NCBI RefSeq assembly: GCF_041734735.1
Contig: NC_134878.1
Span: 19,868,702-19,932,701, forward strand
DNA: 64,000 bases
Direction: 5' to 3'
Source: Babylonia areolata
Taxonomy: Eukaryota; Mollusca; Gastropoda; Neogastropoda; Buccinidae
How positions within the stretch are numbered: position 1 is the stretch's first letter; each line of letters begins with the position of its first letter. Under the pieces are notes generated by a model. That model was not told the origin of the DNA. It searched no databases and worked only from the letters and a program-made list of their open reading frames with translations. The position numbers were made by a program, and so were the translations under genes. Shown here piece by piece: positions 22,196 to 35,440 of this stretch.

Positions 22196-25100
22196 TGTTT
22201 TTGATGTTATTGGTGTTCATTATAATGATATCTTAAGTTGTGTTTGCCACTATACCAGTTCCGTAATGTCATAAGTAAAGGATGACGATTTCCTGACACT
22301 GTCTTGCAGCTGTCCTACACGGCACTGTGTCCATCTTGCAATCTGGAACAAGATTTCTTGCAGCAGGCTATCGCTTCTCATCTGATGACGTTCGGGCGTA
22401 GCATTGTCGTTGGGCGGGTTCCAGACAGGGTGAACAAGGTCAGTTGTGTTGTTTTTTTTTAATTGTTTTGTTGTTAGTTTGGGTGCAGGATCGGTTAGAG
22501 CAATGACTGAATCAATGATTTAATTTGATGTGTGATGGCGCCTAGTCTCTGTTGTTAAGCATACAGAATGGGAACATAAGTATCTCTCAGAATGTGGAAG
22601 AATTGAATGGTGTGCGTGTCCATTCATTTATAGTAGTCTTTTATTACTGACACACCTTGAAAGCAGTATTTCAGAATCAGTGTGCTCATTCATAGTGGCT
22701 GTCTGTGTTCTGAGGAGGTGTTTTGTACTTTCTTTTTAAACATCATTTGTTTTTATATAAATAACTAAATAATTCTGTGATTTTTTTGGTTCTTATTTTG
22801 TTGTTGTTTTGTTCTATTTTATATTAATTGTGGATTTTAAAAAAAGACTGATTTATGTGGAGTTTTAGAGTGGAAAAGGAAAGTTAAGTTTGTATTTTTT
22901 GCAACAAATTAGTAAATTAAGGAAAGACTTTAAGATTGAAGATCAGATAATCATAATACATTGAGGATGTGAGTCACTCTCACACTGATTTGAACTGTCA
23001 GACAATTATAACATCGATTGCAGCGTTGAGGAAGCTTGTAGTAGAATGCATGTTAAAACCCATGGCCTCTGACGGATTGCCCCTTTTGCAGGTAGTGCAC
23101 ACCCTTGCCTTGTTCAGCTGGGAGGCAGAGCGGGTGTGTTCCAGGCTGGTGGTGGATGGGAAGCACTGGCCCTATGCCCATGATCTCTTCGTTCAAGGCA
23201 TTCTCAAGGTGACCAGCTGGGATTCTTCTGATGACTGACTGACTTATTTTTACAGCCAGTAATGCCCTCTGGCTTGTGGGGCAGCATATATTTTGTGATA
23301 AGTTGACAAGAAAATGGAACATTCCTGTTTTTCCTGGCACTTTCTTTACATGGAAAGATGGAAAGGGAATGTTCCTGCACGACTAGAATTCAGTTCATTT
23401 TGAAGGGAAAGAAGGAACACATTTGTTAATAGTTAAATGGATTAAATGAAGAAAGAGGAGGTTAGGATTAAAGCAATTAAAAAGGAAGAAGATTTTTTTT
23501 ATGTACAAAGAAAAAAGAAGAGAAAGTTATCATCCAGTCTAATGAATTCAGTATTATTTCAGTTTGAAACCATTATGACAAACCCAGCTTACCATTCTGT
23601 CATTGCATTCTCGGTCGGCTTTTTGGATGTACTGAGGAAGATAAAAGGTCCACTTCTCTCTCTCTCTCTCTCTTGTGCGTGTTTTCAAGCATTTTCCATC
23701 ATTTCAGATATAGAACTACCAACCAGCAAGCTTCACGAACTGTCATGAAAACAGTCATAGCAAAAATGTGAACTTGAAAATGACTGAATTTGACATTTCC
23801 TTTTCTGATGTTGTTGCTGCTGCTGTGCAGAACAAAGACGGGTCCTACGACCTGCCTCTGGGCGACCTGTTGTACAGCAAGTACCCCAGCACCATCATCG
23901 ACGTGCAGAAGCGAGATGTCAAACAGTCCAGCTCAGTCAGTGACCACCCCCACTTCAGCCAGGCCGCCGTTCTAGAGGAGCTGACTCAGCTCTACAACAA
24001 CACTGGTCAGGAGTCCAGGTAACACCATCACAGTGTACAGGTGAAACTATCTTATGCTGTACAGGTAACACCAACACACACCATACAGGTAGCGCCATCA
24101 CAATGCACAGGTGAAACCATCACACGCTGTACAGGTAACGCCATCACACACTGTACAGGTAACACCATCACACACTGTACATACACACTGTACAGGTAAC
24201 ACCATCACACACTGTCCAGACACACTGTACAGGTAACGTCCATCCTCAAATATCTTAGGCAGTTAGTGTTGACACACCACTGTATCTTTGTGAAATGAAG
24301 TGGGTGTAATGGTATAGGAGATTGTTACAGACCCAGACAAACTTAGTAGTACAGTTCTTTTTGTTTTGTTTTTTATGTATACTTCTTTCCCTTATGGTGT
24401 TTTTTTTTGGGGGGGGTGGGGGGGTTGTTGTTGTTGTTTTATGTTGTTGGTTTTTGTTGTTATTCTTTTGGGTAAAAAAAAGAAAGCAAGCTCTCTGTTT
24501 CCATGTAATTGTTAGTTTTTGTTTTTTCCCATCTCATGTCAGTATTGTTAATAACATAGTTCTCAACCCCAGGCAGGTTGTCAGATGTGATGTCTGTAAT
24601 GGATGAAGTTTGCTTTTTGTGTGTGTGTTTGGAAGAGCAAGTAAACATCTTTGTGATTGTTCTGTTCAACTTTTTTCTTTCAGCTTTACAAGTGTGTTTC
24701 AGTCAGCAGACATTCCAGAGACTCTAGTCCGAACTCTTCTAGATGAGGTAAGTTTGGTTGTTTTACATTTTAACACATTCCATTGGATTATAAAACAACT
24801 AAAATGTGCAGCAATGATTACATTGAGAGAACACCCACCTTTTACCCTTCACCCATGACACTGCCATGAAAAAAGGAAAAGCAGCAAAGATTTTCATACA
24901 GAACAATTGTAAAATTATAAAACATGTGCTTTTAAGCAAACAGTAAATGGATTAGATAGAGCAGCTTAAAATGTGGAACACTAAGCTATTCACACCACCT
25001 CAAGATGCCCACACAACATCTTTATTCGTTACGAGTGGTTGAGTGTTGAGTTGAAGACAAAGAAGGCTGGATGTACAACTGTCAGGATATGTGTGACTAG

Positions 25101-26145
25101 CTTCTGCAAAATATAGATAAGTCGATTATTTGGGATATAAAGATATATATACCATTTGGAAAGAAGACAAAAAGACCTTTCCAGTGGTGTATAAAACATA
25201 TTCCTAGGTTAAAAAATGTAGAAGTTATGGTAGTTCAAAGTGTGTTTGTAGTGCGGCAGCCATTTTGAGAAAAACAACTTTAAAGTTTTGCAACTGATTC
25301 TTGAGATTTTTCCTCAGTAACGAGGGTTTGTTTTAGCTGTAAGCCTGTGAAAGTTAGGCAGGTTATCAAACTAGGGTCTGTACATGCTTTGGGCAATGAT
25401 ATTCACACTTGATGATTATATTAATGTAATTTTGAATGGTTGTTTTGGGGTGTAAAAGAGTTTTTTACTCTTGATCTCTCAACAAAGCAAGCTTCTTTTA
25501 TTTTCATTTCTTTTACATCAAAATTAGAATGATGCACATCTAAATTTAGATTTTGTTAAGAATTGAAATAAGCCTGTGAATTTCTTTGTACTTAAGATAT
25601 GTCAGTGTGGGTAGAATTGAAATAAGCCTGTGAATTTCTTTGTACTTAAGATATGTCAGTGTGGGTGGGTGCACAGGGGTTCACTGAGTGTGGCCCATTT
25701 TTTGTTCATTCTTTATTTGAGTGATTTGCCCTCTAAGTATCCTCCATATCCACTTAATATGTTTTTACGTATTTACCTACATGTTTATTTTTAATATTTC
25801 TTTTTCTTTTATGTTGATGTATTCTATTAAGATATCAAATAGATATTAACGTAAAATATGTTGTTTTTCGGGATTATTGCTCTGCAATATCACCATGTAG
25901 GTGTGGAAATTAACTAAATTTTAAAATTTATTGTTTGATTTCAGCAAAAACAGCCAGATATGTTGTAATTTAGAGGTTAAACTTATGCACTGGTGCAAAA
26001 AACTCAGTTTACCCCAGATGGACCCTCAGCACTGTTTTTGCCTGTAGCGCAATTGAATGCAGCATGAGTTATCTATCATTTCATGGGAGACGGTCACATA
26101 TATGTACTCAATTACATGTATACGTCTGGGCATGCACGCACGCGT

Positions 26146-26183
<38 letters not shown>

Positions 26184-27561
26184 GCATGCGCATACGTACA
26201 CATATGGTCACACACACACATGCTCACACCACACTACAACACACCAGTTTGTAAATAACATCTCTGTGTCAGAGACATAAAACCAAGACAAAACGGTGAT
26301 GTTCAATGAGATCACTTTCAGCGTCTGTGGCATCCATGTGTGGTTGCAGCTTCACAAGCTGCCAGTACAGAGTGGTATCCGGGAGGCCTTTGTGACCCAT
26401 TTCATGCATCTCCTGCAGCGAAAGGCCCTGGCGCTGATCAAACATGTGGAAGTGGAGACGTGAGTTCACTCCTGCTTTTCTTGATTTGATTTGATTTGAT
26501 ACGGATACTTACATTGCACCCATCCTTGATCGGAGACCAAGCTCTAAGCGCTTTACAAACTCAGGGTCATTTGCACAGCAGGTTGCCTGCCTGGGTAGAG
26601 CCGACTAATGGCTGCCATCAGGCGCTCATCATTTGTTTCCTGTTTCATTCAGTCAGATTTCAGGTACACACACATACACACTCAAGACAGACATGTAACA
26701 TTTTACGTGTATGAATTTTTGTTTATTTACCCTGCTGTGTAGGCAGCCATACTCCATTTTCAACGGTGTGCTTGCTGGGTATGTTGTTACCATAACCCAC
26801 CAAACGCTGACATGGATTACAGGATCTTTAACATATTGTGTGTCTACAGGAGTGCTGGTGATGGTACAGTTATATATTATACTGTGATTTGTATTGTGCT
26901 GAATGCTGTTGTATTTTAATGCACAGGTTTGAGCTTCTGTGCAATAAGGTTTCATCTCATTAAAAGTATTTGAAAAAGGGTGCACTGGGTATTTGCCACA
27001 GCCTTTGTTTCCAGCTGACATTTGTTCCTGTGACTGACTGATTCTGAGAGGTGAGGAAGTGGCAGATAGTTCCACCAGGAGGGACTTGCAAGTTCGTATC
27101 ACCCTTTCAGAACCATTGCATCTGCATTCGACATTACACCCATAGAAATAAACAGCAAAAAGTCGTTTTGTAACAGATTGGATGACTGAAAAGTGTTGTG
27201 CATTTGCAGAAGTAGAAACAAATCAAGTTGAATATTGTCTTTTATGTAGGGGGTCAAGTCCTTATTTTCTAAACTGGAATTAGATCTTTTGTGCTGTTTT
27301 TTTGTTTCCTGTAAAGGATTTACATGGTTTGCATATTTATGGTTCTTTTCTTTTTCTTTTCTCTTAAATAGACAAAGAGGTACTCATTCCCTTCGCGGCG
27401 GCCTGAAAAAGCTACGCAGTGACCTTCACCTTCCCCTGGAGGGAGACCTCCGCATTGTCATGGCGACAGCGGAAAAACTGAAACCTGGGCTGTGTCAGCT
27501 GTTGGTGGGTGAGCGTCGCTATGATACAGAGTATTTGCCAAACGTACCAGACCTGTTTTGA
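19931..27561 (+). CDS. C9orf72: C9orf72 orthologue (DENN-type Rab/Arf regulator)
   Basis: Eight coding exons: 19931-20473, 21655-21759, 22310-22438, 23092-23208, 23831-24018, 24684-24747, 26350-26459 and 27372-27561. All are GT-AG and phases agree. They give 481 residues, the length of the human long isoform. Landmarks: HWDNILGPRLEHVW near the start (human YWDNILGPRVRHIW), FDIPDKGIVIPSFVF, VVGRVPDRVNK, LFVQGILK, SFTSVFQSADIPETLVRTLL, LLQRKALALIKHVE and GDLRIVMATAEKLKPGLCQLL at the end. The family protein forms a complex with SMCR8 and WDR41 at lysosomes, acts on small GTPases and regulates autophagy and membrane traffic. The N-terminal 40 residues before the conserved start are not conserved, and the exact start (19931) is the first in-frame ATG I see. 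Exon 5's donor begins a row of tandem decoy donors. No GGGGCC run, the human disease repeat, is present. Confidence 0.96.
22147..22195. repeat. TA microsatellite
   Basis: Uninterrupted (TA)n in C9orf72 intron 2. Confidence 0.95.
24015..24241 (+). repeat. Tandem array starting at the C9orf72 exon 5 donor
   Basis: About eight units, mostly 24 bp (some 22 or 37), each of the form CAGGTAACACCATCAC...TGTA. The first CAG|GTAACACC is the real exon 5 donor at 24018. Eight more CAG|GT sites follow, as GTAAC, GTGAA or GTAGC. In the exon's frame a TAA follows the first donor at once, so use of any later donor would truncate the protein. Confidence 0.85.
24402..24480. repeat. G/T low-complexity tract
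   Basis: T, G and GTT runs in C9orf72 intron 5. Confidence 0.85.
24748..26349. other. C9orf72 intron 6
   Basis: 1.6 kb of AT-rich intron. It contains a near-perfect 54-bp direct duplication (25559-25612 and 25613-25666) and a (CA)n at 26146-26183. Nothing else was seen. Confidence 0.6.
25559..25666. repeat. 54-bp tandem duplication
   Basis: Two adjacent copies beginning AGAATTGAAATAAGCC and ending GTCAGTGTGGGT, nearly identical, hence recent. Confidence 0.9.
26483..26860 (+). repeat. Dispersed repeat family R2 with GATTT tail
   Basis: Starts with repeats of GATTT, then GATACGGATACTTACATTGC and CTCTAAGCGCTTTACAAAC. The second half (26690-26800) resembles 11500-11611. I recall such sequence as common in gastropod genomes but cannot confirm it here. 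It begins 24 bp after the exon 7 donor of C9orf72. Confidence 0.6.
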
Positions 27562-29248
27562 TTATTTGTGGTACATTTTGTTTCTTCAGGGTGTGATGGG
27601 AGACAGTCTCTGCTGTCAGAAAGGTGGTCTTCATCACCAGTATTTATGATGCAATGTGATTGTGCAGCCTTTAGTTAAACAAGGCAGGCACTTTTTTTTT
27701 TTATCACCCTCCAATGTGATTGTACAGATTTTCCTGAAATAAGGTCGTCAGTTATCAGGCCTGCAAACAAGTCCTATTCATAGTATTTGGGGGTTTGCTT
27801 TTCTCTTTTTTTTTTCTTTTTTGCCGTTGTTGAGTAGTTCAAGTGGTTCTATTCAAGAAATCTGTTAGGGCATTTAGGTGTGTATCTGTGTACACCATAC
27901 ATGGTTGTGTGTATGTACAGTTTGTCAAGTGATTTTTGTTTAGGTGTGGGGAAGTATATGACTTGGACGTTGATAACTTGTTGAATAATAAGGCACAAGC
28001 AAACATGATGATTTTGGTAAGGCTGGCTTTTAAGAAAAAAGAACAGAGGAAGCTTTTTGATGTGCGCAGTAGGACCTGAGTTTCATCCACTGTGGACTTC
28101 AAATTTGTCAGCGATAGCAGTGATCTTGTTCTCCATGACATTTGATTGACGAGACATCACTTAAAATCTATTGATGGTCCTGATCTCTGCGATGAAAAGA
28201 TTCGTGTCTGATGGCTTCCCTAAGCTGCCCTTGAATAGGTACACATCTGACCACTTTGAATATATATTTACACACAGGCCCTTTTTATGTGAAGGTAGTA
28301 TTGTGCAATAGAAAATCAGTTGCTTTGTGATGTGATTGTGATCACAGTTTATTATTTTTATTTCATGACTGCTCATGCATTATATTACTTTGCTGCAGAC
28401 AGTGCTACTTTCTTGGCCTGGTTTTGTTGTGTTTGTGGGGCAAAGATGGAGAAAGAGATAGCACTTTGTTTTACCTTAATCTAGTAAGTCTGTTCATTAG
28501 TCTTTCCCTTGAATATGAAAGTTCAGTGCTTTCTGGTCAAAGTAATCTAATATATATTAAAAAAAAACAACTAAATGCAGACCCGCCTGCCATTATGATT
28601 TGTCTGTAGTTTCAGCAGCAATCTGAAAAAAAAACACCAGTACAGGCCTATGGTCACATGTTTAAAAAGATGATTTTCGTGTGATGGAAAATATTTTCAA
28701 ATAACTGTCTTGTGCAGTCAGACTTCCACACAGCTATGTATAACTGTAGTTACAAAAATATTCTTTTCCGACACTCAAGATGACGTTTAAGAAAATGCAG
28801 TGCGTCCATGAGACAGAAAATAACGAAGAAAGCGGAAAAATTAATTCATCTTTCAAGGATGGACAGAACTTCCGAGCTGAATACTTTGTGACATATCCGG
28901 TACTCAAAGCGATCAGGAAAGACCTGGAGTTTGCACACTGTTGGCCATACAGCTTGCAGGTGTGATTTTAATGTTGCACACAGTGGACTTGATGACTGCC
29001 GACAGCACATGGAGACAAAGAAACATCAATGCAGCAACTGTACTAAAGTCAGCTCAGGCACTCACTAAATTTTGGGGGGAAAGAACGCAGATTGCGAGCA
29101 TTCCTTTGAAAATGTAGTTGGATCAGAAACGACCATGGTAAAATACAACCTTCCATTCATGGCTGCCAGTTGTTCTTGAACTCTTGCATATTGGTCGGTG
29201 GCCTTGCAATTGAATTATGAATTCTCTCTCCTTCCATTTCTGTCTTGT

Positions 29249-29288
<40 letters not shown>

Positions 29289-32200
29289 TGCTCATGCTGA
29301 GGTGTGCACACTTCAAAATAGGTATTCGTTGATCACAGTTCAAAAAATCTAACGTGAGTTAAGAACTTCTGACAAAAGTCCATAACTACTGAAAATTAAA
29401 ATTTGTTTGATTGGAAATAGCTGAAAGATATATTAGTGGGTAGGCAGGTCTGTAAATGTGACTGTTTGACAGTGGAACAGTATGACATTTTAATCATTTT
29501 ATTGTCTTGACTTTGAAGACGAAGTAAAAACTTATTAACGAGTTAAAGTGTATTTGTTCCTGAATATGTTGCTGATCTTGACTCTCTGGACCAAGTAAAG
29601 ACTTTGTTCATACTGAATTCAGATTAGGTTATTTGTTCATGTAAATGTTGTTAATTTGATAATAAGCGGTCTTGACTGTCAGTAAAAAGTAACAAAAAAT
29701 ATTGTTGAAATTGAATTCACACATTCACGATTGTAGATGATACATGTTCAAAATATGATGATAAGATGCTCTTCTTGTGGTTTCAGAGGATTTAGTTGGA
29801 TGTTCAGGTGGAATATATGGTGGGTGATTATCCTTGTGAACCATACCATTTGTGCTTGTCCCATGTAGAGTTATTCCAGAACAAGGTGCTATGTTCAGCT
29901 TTACATCAAAATTCCAGGAAATTCTATAGAAACTTGGTTACTGAAATGATTTTATGAAGGCAAATAGGCAGAAGTGTAAATGCAGAGATAAGTGGAAACA
30001 GCTTGAAGAGTGTTTGTGGGAGAGAAACATGTAGGTTGTTTCAAAAAACACTGGCTGTGCTCATGGTGCGGGTCACTTGTGTTATTTATAGTTGTAAATG
30101 GTATCCCTGCCATTTTGAAAATTCATTCTTCAAATCCTTTCACTTTCGTTGTTCTTGGTACTTGAAATTTCTTCGTTTTTCGCTCCTGTGTTGCTTTTTT
30201 CACAATCTTTTTTTGTGTCACTCTTTTCCGCCATTCAGTTAAGCGTTGCTTTTTTTTCAGTTATTTTCATGCTTTACCTTTAAAAAATCTTTCCTGCATG
30301 TAATATGTAAGGATTTTTTTTTTTTTTTTTTTCAGGAAAAACCAAGATCATACATTTAAATGTTTTTAAATACATGAACACAAATGTGCTGGGGCAAATA
30401 TTGTTGTGAATATTCTGTTCCCCCTGTTCCTAGACTTCATTTCATATTTTTGTTTTTGCAATTTAGTCTTTGTTTCATCCGGTAAGTCAGTAGGTAATTT
30501 CCTGTTTTTCTAACAATCAATGGACTGTAGAGAAGGGCATGACACCAGGGTAATCTCCTGGGTGTTTTTAACGTAATTGCGATATATCTGGATACGCATG
30601 TTTCAGGGAGGGATGGGTTTACTTACGGCTGCTGTTGACAGACTTTATTGTTGATGTTCTGTGGGTGCTGTTCGGTTTTATCCTTGTTTTAAAAAAATTC
30701 TTTTCCTGATTCATCAGTGTAAGAGTCAGAGGAGTGGGGGTGGGGGTGTACCCAGAGAAAACAGTAACTGTGGTCTGTTTGAAATCTAAGGGAGAGAACC
30801 ATTTGTTATGCTTGATGTCATTGCAGTTTAGTCCCCCTGAGACTTTCAGCAATGTGGGCAATGGCAGTTTTTGCATTAAGTGATCCAGAGACGTCATTCC
30901 AGTTTTTGTTGGTGTTCTCAGTCGCAGGGGAAGATTGTCATGACCCACCATTTTGAAGCAGCTCTGTGAGGATTGCGGTTTACTTCAATATACAGATGCC
31001 TTGAGATGGGAAGCTGAAGCTTACCCCCAAGGAAGAAGTTGGAAGATGAGGATTGTTGGATGACCACTTGTGAAGCAATGCTCCTTGAGCCATTTTCCTT
31101 GAGGTGAGACATCTCTCAAAGTTAGAAGTGGGTGAAGGTATTTAATACAAGATAGGAATCCCAGTCCATGATGGCTGTTACACGTCACATTTTGTTTTTT
31201 TAAACATCAAGGTGTCTTTCATGGTAATATTGGAAAGACAGGATCGACTTAGAGGCAGAAAAAATCGAACGAATCGAGGGTGCCGAGTCGAATCGAGTAC
31301 ACAGAATGTAAGAATACAATAAACACAAGCCGCATGCAACAAAATAAGGCCAAAAGGATACGCTGAACAGCCGAAAAAAGCGTAAGACGAGACAGAGCGT
31401 AAACCTGACAAGATGGCGTGGAGAGCCTTGGCCAAAGGAATGATTAAGCGCTTCTAGTTTTTAGAGGCGTTTGATTGGCTGAGAGCGGTGGGCCCGTCTT
31501 TTCACTGTTAGCCGCGCGAAATTTGGCCAAGCAGAGCAAACCAATAGGCCTAGTTTGCATCAGTTTGACATGGTAAGTATATTTAACACCAAACATGGAG
31601 TATAATACAAACTCCTCCTTTGACATTATTGACTCCATAAGCATAATAATCCAGAGATGCCAGCTGCATTGATTTGAAAGGAGCATATTTTGATTTTTAC
31701 TCATACAGCTTTGCTCACGAGTGGTTTTACAGCCCCAGCTCAAATTTTCAAAAAACTTTCTGGAAAGCACATAACAAATTCATGCATGTTTTGTAGTGCT
31801 GGTCCTTTTGTTTGAGTGTGCATATTGTGTTTAACATTCTGCACACACACTCATTTAAAAAACTAGCAGACAGCATTTTTGCAAGAAGTTCTGCTTTGTT
31901 TCTTGATGGAAATGTAGATATTGGAAGTTGTGTTATGTCAGTCGCACAACATGCACATACATCACAAAAACAAATAAAACAACAGAACAAGAAAATATTT
32001 TTGCAAAGTTATGTCATCCTTCCCAGCCGTATGTTTGGTTGATTCCTCTCACTAGTTTCAGCAGCATTTTGTTGGTCACCATTATTGGAGGTGAAGAGTG
32101 GGGTACATGATCATAAACTCATTTCAAATTATTATGTGAGAATGTCATCTGCCATACTGTAGGCAAGAAAGGTGTTATGTAGAAACTTTCAGACCTCAGT

Positions 32201-33481
32201 TTCTGTACGAGCATGCATTTGTCCATGCACATATGAAATTAATGAAGGTGGTGCCAATGTCATATAAAAGTGAAATGGATGTACAGTTATAATGAATAAT
32301 TCACTTCAGACTTTTTTCTTTAACTTAGTGACAATCGACTTTCTTTGCCTCTTCTTTTTCTTTGATGAGATTGCTGGTTTTTCATTCAGTTACTGTTGTG
32401 TGGAAAGAAATGAGGTGTGTCAGTAAATGCCATTCTCTCTCTCTCTCTCTTTTTTTTTTTTTTTTGACTCGTGTGTGAACAAATTGAACTTGTCTAGGTC
32501 ATCAGTGTCAGCCTGTCTCTGTGTGCGTGTCCAAGGAAAACCTTAATGTTCGCGTTTCTCTAAGCTACCACAAGTGGTGTTGGAAGGGTCTTTTAATTAT
32601 CTGTTATTCTTATTTGTATTCTTTCTTTGAAAAAAAAAATCCACCTTTTATCATTATAATTCAAAGCCTTAGTATTTGTTACTTTGAACATTACATTGAC
32701 TTTTTTTTAAGATTGTAGGCAAGTGAAAGTTAAGGTTTTCCCCCCCACTTGTATTTTAAATAGTACAGTATATTGAGAGAACAGAGCCTTCATGGCACAT
32801 TATGTTAAAATGCTTTTTTTCACTTAGATGTAGGCATTCATATTTCACAGCCCTACAAGTCAGGTAACAGAGGCACTTTTGTGAAAAGATAACTCGAAGC
32901 AGAATGAGCTAGCAGTCTCCACAAATGGAATAACTTGTTTTGTGTGAACCACCTGCTGGTGTTTTCATTGGTTGACTTTAAACTGAGTTGTGCTTAGTTT
33001 GTTCAGTTTCCAACAGGATGATTGGTCAGGGTTGTGGTGGCTCATACAATGCACTTTTTGTCGACTCCATTTCAGAGATAAAAGAAAGTCAACGTTCTGA
33101 AATAAGCCAATATAACATGCTAACAGGTATCAGTATTCTATACATAAAATGCAATTTCTGTTCATGTTTTTTGTTGTTGTTTTTTTTGGGGGGGGGGTTT
33201 GTGAAAGATTTCTTTTTACAGAAAACTACTGTATGTTTAACTGGAAATGGAGAGAAATAAAAGGTGGCTGTATCATTTACATGTCTTTGTATTAATGCCT
33301 GTTCATCATGCAGATTTGCTATCTTTTAGAATTATGTTATTTGCTTCAGCTAAGTAAGAGTTTAAAAAAAAAAATTAAAAAGAAAGGTAACAACATGAAA
33401 TATTTTTCTTGTGTACGTCAAGTCGTTGATGAACTGTCACTGGTTGAGAATGAAATGAGTTGTGCTCTAAAACAAGGACTA
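27562..33481. other. Gene-poor stretch after C9orf72
   Basis: Includes the C9orf72 3' UTR. AT-rich, with (GT)n at about 29255-29282, poly-T at 30313-30332 and CT/T runs at 32433-32465. A patch at about 31230-31560 is richer in CG, carries two CCAAT-type boxes (ATTGGCT, CCAATAGG) and AAGATGGCG, but has no linked reading frame. No gene was recognised on either strand. Confidence 0.5.
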
Positions 33482-33615
33482 CCATCAATAGGGTTCCAAG
33501 ACCTAAGCACCCAACTTCATCTGAAATGCTAAACGTCAGTCTCACATTCCATCAATAGGGTTCCAAGACCTAAGCACCCAACTTCATCTGAAATGCGAAA
33601 CACCAGTCTGTCATT
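33482..33615. repeat. 67-bp tandem duplication
   Basis: Two copies beginning CCATCAATAGGGTTCCAAG. The left TTAA of element P4 lies at the end of the second copy. Confidence 0.85.
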
Positions 33616-33617
33616 AA

Positions 33618-34231
33618 CTCACTCAGTACTGCCGATTAGCTCCCCTGACTTTCCCACAGACAACCCATTTGTATGGGTATGAAATAAAACTGCCAAAAAA
33701 CAAAGGTTAGAATTTATTAACTTAAAAGTTCAAAACTGATCAGTAAGATGACAAGTTAGTTGGGGACAAAATATAAAACTTTCTCTCTTTTTATGCTGTC
33801 ATACAATGAGATGATGAAATTATCCTTATTTTTTGTTCGAAATTTGCACACACTCATGACTTGTCAATGAATCAAGGAAAGCACAAAGAGTTTGAAACAC
33901 ATTAAATCCAGAACCTCATATAGCCACGACAGGGCCCCTTCATCTAATTATGTTGTCTGCCTTGAGACTGACACATAACTTGGTCAGATGCCACTGTTGA
34001 TAACGCACTGTTCAAGTGAACCAGTCACCGCGAAAATAACTCATCTGCTCGAGAGCACAGCAACACACACTGCACTTATTGGTTGCAGTGGAGAGTGGAA
34101 AGGTCAATTAAGATATTCTTAGCTCATAACATTAGGTGACACTCCAAAACTTCAAAACTATCTAAGGCCCTGATCTGGGTCTTTCATCTGAAAACAGTAG
34201 GGCCCCAATCGGGCCTTTCGTCTGGAGTGAG
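33618..34231. mobile_element. TTAA-flanked piggyBac-like MITE (P4)
   Basis: TTAA at 33614-33617 and 34232-34235. Ends CTCACTCAGTACTGCC and, inverted, CTCACTCCAGACG. A direct repeat (GGTCTTTCATCTG / GGCCTTTCGTCTG) lies inside the right end. 614 bp with no coding capacity. The CTCACTC end is shared with P5 and P6. Confidence 0.75.
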
Positions 34232-34235
34232 TTAA

Positions 34236-35440
34236 TCTCAACTCTACAGCTGTGAGGGGGCTGGTCAGGGAGGTTTTCTCTCACAACACACTTTCAGTTG
34301 ACAACAATGAAACTAGAGTTCAATTAAACCAAGAGTGTGCTAACAGTTGGAAAAAAAAACAACCAAACAACATTACAAACAGGTTCTTTCCATCTATGTG
34401 CTGCATGGCTGGTTTGTCAGGGTGGTGATGGCTTGCACAGTGCACATTCTACTATGCTTTCTTTCAGTGTAATATTAAATTATGTAACACATTCTGCTTT
34501 ATGACAGTCAACTGTTTACAGCTTTTTATTCGCTCATCTTAAAATCACCCCATCATTTTAGAAAATTACATTTAGGTTTCAATCATGAAAGACACGGGTG
34601 GTTAAAATAGCAAAATAAGTGCATTTCAAAGCTGATAATATAAATATTAATCAATTTAAATCATAAGCAGATAAAAAAATTTTTAAAATGGTCACAGTGA
34701 AAGAACCTGAATACATACTTTTTAATCTGAGTGAACACTATTTCCAAATCTGTTCAATACACACAGCTGAATAACCTATGTATTAAATACAGCTCTGAAT
34801 ACAAAATGGTACACTATATATAAAATAAGTAAAAGAGAGAGAGATTTGGGGCAACATATAAAAGTCCAAAAGCAAAGAACATGCCACATTTCATTTTTAG
34901 TTCTGAAGCAATATGAAAAAAAAGCTGTCCAAAACTTTAGGCTATGTTGTCAAGTAAAAAATTAATTTAAAAAAACAAAACAAAACTTATTTCTTCCGAA
35001 GGCTGGAGATTAAGGTTACTTTATACAGAAAACCCGATGTTACAATTTGACAAGAATTTGGATTATATGGACCATTGGACATGCACCTCTTTCTCTCCTT
35101 ACAAAATCATTTGAGATTTGAAGGTTTTCTCCCCACTATCAAAAGAAATATATACGGTAGCTGATTGGTTATTATACACTACAAAAGCAGCATGTACAAT
35201 ACATTTAACTAAGGATGGAGAACATCCTTGCGAAAGAAACTGGTTATGTTAAAAAAAGGTTATGAAATCAAAACAAAACCTACAGTGTTTCATGAGGTGG
35301 CAGTAGAAGCCACCCATTTCACTCACAACATTTATACTTCAGCTTCCCTGATGCTTTGTTGAGTCTGAGACCCGCATATATATGTATTTGCTCCCATTCA
35401 AAATGTTCTTCGTATGGGTTGAGAACGCTGCCTGCCAGTG
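34236..35440. other. 3' side of DPYD, probable 3' UTR
   Basis: AT-rich. TTTATT at 34525-34530 (AATAAA on -) is a possible poly(A) signal about 910 nt past the DPYD stop. Nothing else was seen. Confidence 0.4.

Noticed and set aside
28780-28965. 61-codon frame on + starting MTFKKMQCVHETENN
   Set aside because: Looks protein-like in composition, but no splice partner, no known motif and short; left as non-coding.
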